From: DATKXO01 sp035528995
Lineage (GTDB): Bacteria; Planctomycetota; Phycisphaerae; UBA1845
NCBI GenBank assembly: GCA_035528995.1
Contig: DATKXO010000180.1
Coordinates: 1-18,233, forward strand
Reading direction: 5' to 3'
DNA length: 18,233 nucleotides
Positions within the stretch are counted from its first letter, which is position 1, and every line of letters begins with the position of its first letter. Position numbers and translations under genes: made by a program. Below are positions 15,995 to 18,233 of this stretch, one piece after another. The notes beneath the pieces were generated by a model that worked only from the letters and a program-made list of their open reading frames with translations, made no database searches and was not told the origin of the DNA.

Positions 15995-17089
15995 TCACAG
16001 GCTCTTCAGACGTTGTTCCTTGTCGTAGGTCTGCAGGGCCTCGACCAAGCCATCCAGCTCGCCCTGCATGATCTTGTCCAGGCTGTAGAGGTCCAGGTTG
16101 ATGCGGTGGTCGCTGCAGCGGTTCTGGGGGAAGTTGTAGGTGCGGACGCGCTGGGAACGGTCGCCGGAGCCAATCATGTTTCTTCGGGTGTCGGCCCGCT
16201 CGGCCGTTTGGGCGCTGTTGATCTGGTCGTACAGACGGGTGGTCATGAGGCGGCGGGCCTTGGCCCGGTTTTTGTGCTGTGACTTCTCGTCGCGCATGGA
16301 GACGGTAATGCCCGTGTCCTTGTGGACCAGACGGATGGCCGACGAGACCTTGTTGACGTTCTGCCCGCCTGGTCCGCCGGCGCGGCTGACGAACTCCTCG
16401 ACGTCGGTCTCCCAGTTGATAGCGACGTTGACCGCGTCGGGCTCGGGCAGAACGGCCACGGTGGCGGCCGAGGTGTGGATGCGCCCCTGGGCCTCGGTCT
16501 CGGGGACGCGCTGCACACGATGTCCGCCGCCCTCATAGCCCAGACTGCGGTAGACGTCCTCGCCCTTGATGTTCAGGACGATTTCCTTCAGGCCGCCCAG
16601 GTCCGAGCCAGATTGATCGAGGACCTCGACCTTGTAGCCCTTCCGCTCACAGTAGCGCAGGTACATCACGTAGAGGTCGCGGGCGAACAGGGCGGCCTCG
16701 TTGCCGCCGGTGCCGGCCCGGATCTCCAGGATGACCGAGTTGACGGCCGCGTCGTCCTCGGTGACGACCAGTTCCTTGAGCCGCTCGAGCATGGCGTCGT
16801 GACGCTGCTGCAACTCGTCGACCTCGGCCTCGGCCAGCTCGCGCAGGTCCTGATCGTAGGCCGGGTCCTGGATAATGCTGCGATGTTCGGCCAGGTCGTG
16901 CCGAACCGCGCGGAAAGCGACGTAGGGATCGGCCAGCCGCTTGAGGCGGCCGACCTCCTTGGCGATGGTGATGCTGCGGCTCGGATCGCCGGCGACGGCC
17001 GGATCGCTCAACTGTCCGTTGAGCTGGTCGCGCCGTTGGGCGATTTCCTCCAGCTTGGCGATCAATCTGTTGTCCACTTCTTCAGCCAT
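15995..17089 (-). CDS. prfA: Peptide chain release factor 1
   Basis: This 364-residue release factor recognises UAA and UAG and triggers peptide release on the ribosome. The codon-recognition tripeptide is PET (196-198, in RVPETEAQGRIHTSA), as in other bacterial RF1 proteins and unlike RF2's SPF. The catalytic GGQ is at 241-243 (AGGPGGQNVNKV). The C-terminal DEKSQHKNRAKA stretch and the overall length are normal. The start MAEEVDN has only a weak purine site (GGGGT). It lies 123 bases downstream of rpmE, the common bacterial order, but a strong hairpin lies between them. prmC, whose product methylates the GGQ glutamine and which often follows, is not present. Presence of RF1 together with many TAG stops shows TAG is a working stop codon here. 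Confidence 0.95.
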   Translation of the reverse strand: MAEEVDNRLIAKLEEIAQRRDQLNGQLSDPAVAGDPSRSITIAKEVGRLKRLADPYVAFRAVRHDLAEHRSIIQDPAYDQDLRELAEAEVDELQQRHDAMLERLKELVVTEDDAAVNSVILEIRAGTGGNEAALFARDLYVMYLRYCERKGYKVEVLDQSGSDLGGLKEIVLNIKGEDVYRSLGYEGGGHRVQRVPETEAQGRIHTSAATVAVLPEPDAVNVAINWETDVEEFVSRAGGPGGQNVNKVSSAIRLVHKDTGITVSMRDEKSQHKNRAKARRLMTTRLYDQINSAQTAERADTRRNMIGSGDRSQRVRTYNFPQNRCSDHRINLDLYSLDKIMQGELDGLVEALQTYDKEQRLKSL

Positions 17090-17143
17090 GGCTCATCGAC
17101 CCCGTTCGCTCGAGCAAGACAGATGCCTTGGATTCAGGCATAC

Positions 17144-17196
17144 AAAAACCACGCCTTCGAGCGGCCGACGACCATCGGCGCGCAGTGGCGTGGTTT
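17144..17196 (-). terminator. Intrinsic terminator between rpmE and prfA
   Basis: AAACCACGCC (17146-17155) and GGCGTGGTTT (17187-17196) form a perfect 10-bp stem. Inside it, GCCGA and TCGGC (17164-17168 and 17175-17179) form a second short stem. On the minus strand the stem's final GG runs into TTTTTGT. It starts 17 bases after the rpmE stop. This is the best terminator-like structure in the window. Confidence 0.7.
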
Positions 17197-17212
17197 GAAC
17201 TTGCCCGGGCAG

Positions 17213-17455
17213 CTAGGCCCGGCCGACGCTCTTCTTTGTGCTCGGCTTCTTGAAGTAGTCGTCTCCGAACTTCTTCTGGAAGCGCTCGACCCGACCCAGC
17301 GTGTCGACGAACTTCTGCTGCCCGGTGAAGAACGGATGGCACTGCGAGCAGATCTCGACGTTCACTTTGGGCACCGTGCTGCGGGTCACGAACGTATGCC
17401 CGCAACCGCACTTCACCGTACAGTCCATGTACTTGGGATGGATGTCCTTCTTCAT
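17213..17455 (-). CDS. rpmE: 50S ribosomal protein bL31
   Basis: The 80-residue protein belongs to the large ribosomal subunit. It begins MKKDIHPKY, the family signature, and ends its conserved core with CHPFFTGQQKFVDTLGRV. The zinc-binding form is indicated by Cys16, Cys18, Cys36 and Cys39, with a further Cys12. A basic tail follows (KKPSTKKSVGRA). AAGGGGG lies six bases before the ATG. A promoter-like pair is found 40-65 bases upstream, and a terminator hairpin follows the stop, so rpmE may be made mainly as a single-gene transcript with read-through into prfA. Confidence 0.96.
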   Translation of the reverse strand: MKKDIHPKYMDCTVKCGCGHTFVTRSTVPKVNVEICSQCHPFFTGQQKFVDTLGRVERFQKKFGDDYFKKPSTKKSVGRA

Positions 17456-17493
17456 CTTCGCCCCCTTCGTCGGGCAAACGCATCGAACCCTGT

Positions 17494-17521
17494 ACTATAT
17501 CATATTCCGGCCAGGTCGCAA
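17494..17521 (-). promoter_or_regulatory. Putative promoter for rpmE
   Basis: On the minus strand TTGCGA (17521-17516) and TATAGT (17499-17494) are 16 bases apart in the only AT-rich patch of this gap. The start of transcription would fall near 17487, about 30 bases before the rpmE ATG. An overlapping TATGAT (17504-17499) is an alternative -10 but lacks a matching -35. Confidence 0.45.
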
Positions 17522-17644
17522 GGGCGGCGTACTCGGGACCGGCATTCTGCCGAAACCGGCCGCAGGCGAGGCGGACCGGTCCGCGATTCAGCCTCTAACT
17601 GCTTCCCTCTACTGAACTTACGGACCGCCGCGGCTCACGAGAAT

Positions 17645-17695
17645 CGGTAGCAGCCGGACACGGGCCCTTGGCGGCACACGTGCCGGTTGCTGCCG
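17645..17695 (-). terminator. Large hairpin downstream of groEL
   Basis: Bases 17645-17657 and 17683-17695 pair over 13 positions with two G-T wobbles. A further CACG/CGTG stem (17659-17662 and 17679-17682) lies inside after a one-base bulge. It begins about 40 bases past the groEL stop. The T-tract after it on the minus strand is poor (ATTCTCG), so it may act as a 3'-end stabiliser rather than a strong terminator. Confidence 0.5.
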
Positions 17696-17733
17696 GAGTA
17701 TGGTTGCCGATCGATCGACGGCCGGCGTGAGGG

Positions 17734-18233
17734 CTACATCATGCCGCCCATGCCGCCCATGCCACCCATTCCGCCGGGCATGCCCCCACCCCCGCCGGGC
17801 ATCCGCTTCTTCTCTTCCTTGATCTCGCTGACGACCGCGTCGGTGGTGAGCAGCAGGCTGGCGACGCTGGCCGCATTCTGCAGGGCGATCCGCTCGACCT
17901 TGGTCGGCACCAGCACGCCCATCTTGATCATGTCGCCGAACTCGGCGGTCAGGGCGTTGTAGCCGAAGTTCGGATCCTTGGCCTCGGCCACCTTGTTCCA
18001 GACGGTGGTGCCCTCGAGACCGGCGTTTGCGGCGATCTGCTTGATGGGGGCACACAGGGCACGCCGGACGATATCCACGCCGGTGCGCTGGTCGCCGTTG
18101 AGCTTCTTGCTCAACCTGTCCAGGGCGGAGATGGCCCTGAGTACGGCCACACCACCACCGGGCAGGACGCCCTCCTCGACGGCCGCCCGGCAGGCATGCA
18201 GGGCGTCCTCGACGCGGGCCTACTTCTCCTTCA
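17734..18233 (-). CDS. groEL: Chaperonin GroEL, C-terminal part, with an in-frame TAG near the window edge
   Basis: This is the last ~165 codons of the 60-kDa chaperonin, which forms double rings that fold proteins in the cytoplasm with GroES. Reading inward from the edge gives K-E-K-stop, then ARVEDALHACRAAVEEGVLP, the GGGVA turn, and the equatorial-domain sequence. The GGM-rich tail (GGMGGMGGMGGMM), typical of bacterial GroEL, ends at a TAG. The stop at 18220-18222 replaces a residue in the conserved 'KEK-x-RVEDALHA' stretch, most often Lys (AAG to TAG is one base change). Everything downstream of it is intact and well conserved, which argues for an error at the sequence edge or a very recent nonsense change. 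The 5' part lies outside the window. If the stop is real the gene is broken. Confidence 0.88.

Noticed and set aside
18220..18222. TAG recoding as a sense codon
   Set aside because: RF1 is encoded here and TAG is the natural stop of groEL, rpmE, xerC, the 68-codon gene, the GT2 gene and the dinB-like gene.
1..18233. CRISPR arrays, tRNA or rRNA genes, insertion sequences
   Set aside because: No spaced direct repeats, no cloverleaf with a T-loop signature, and no transposase or terminal inverted repeats were seen on either strand.

Overview
The window looks like a piece of a GC-rich planctomycete genome, most likely an uncultured Phycisphaerae-like lineage. The main clue is the secreted C25 peptidase, whose C-terminal two-loop dockerin/EF-hand module with an 'LDGDCTVDLDDF' core is a style very common in planctomycete exported proteins. 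The housekeeping genes (ileS, xerC, prfA, rpmE, groEL) fit a bacterial chromosome, and no plasmid, phage or IS backbone is visible. TAG is a frequent stop codon here (xerC, its upstream small gene, dinB-like, GT2, rpmE, groEL), and prfA (RF1) is present, so the standard genetic code applies.

Layout. 1-3155 (+): the tail of an unrecognised gene, a promoter-like site, then a 955-residue gingipain-type C25 peptidase with signal peptide, propeptide, catalytic domain, jelly-roll-like domain and dockerin-like end. 3300-6527 (-): ileS, with its own good promoter, separated by a hairpin terminator from xerC. 6807-8870 (-): a lipoprotein gene, a 68-codon gene overlapping it by ATGA, and xerC. 9092-12134: divergent glycosylation genes, a GT-C/GT39-type membrane glycosyltransferase (-) and a DPM1/GtrB-type GT2 (+). 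The GT2 would make a lipid-linked sugar of the kind the GT-C enzyme uses.

12247-13913 (+): a two-gene module of an OLD/AAA_21-type ATPase and a small TOPRIM-like (DUF4276/RloB-like) protein, overlapping by ATGA. This is the best candidate for an uncharacterised defence-type system. Its base composition is visibly lower in GC than its neighbours. 14000-15692 (-): a DinB-fold protein and an unrecognised four-TM coiled-coil membrane protein. 15995-18233 (-): prfA, rpmE and the 3' part of groEL. A strong terminator-like hairpin lies between rpmE and prfA, a promoter lies before rpmE, and a large hairpin follows groEL. The groEL frame has an in-frame TAG 12 bases from the window edge, where the family has a conserved Lys-rich stretch.

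All calls come from reading the sequence by eye. Family names rest on motifs and layout; no database search was run.
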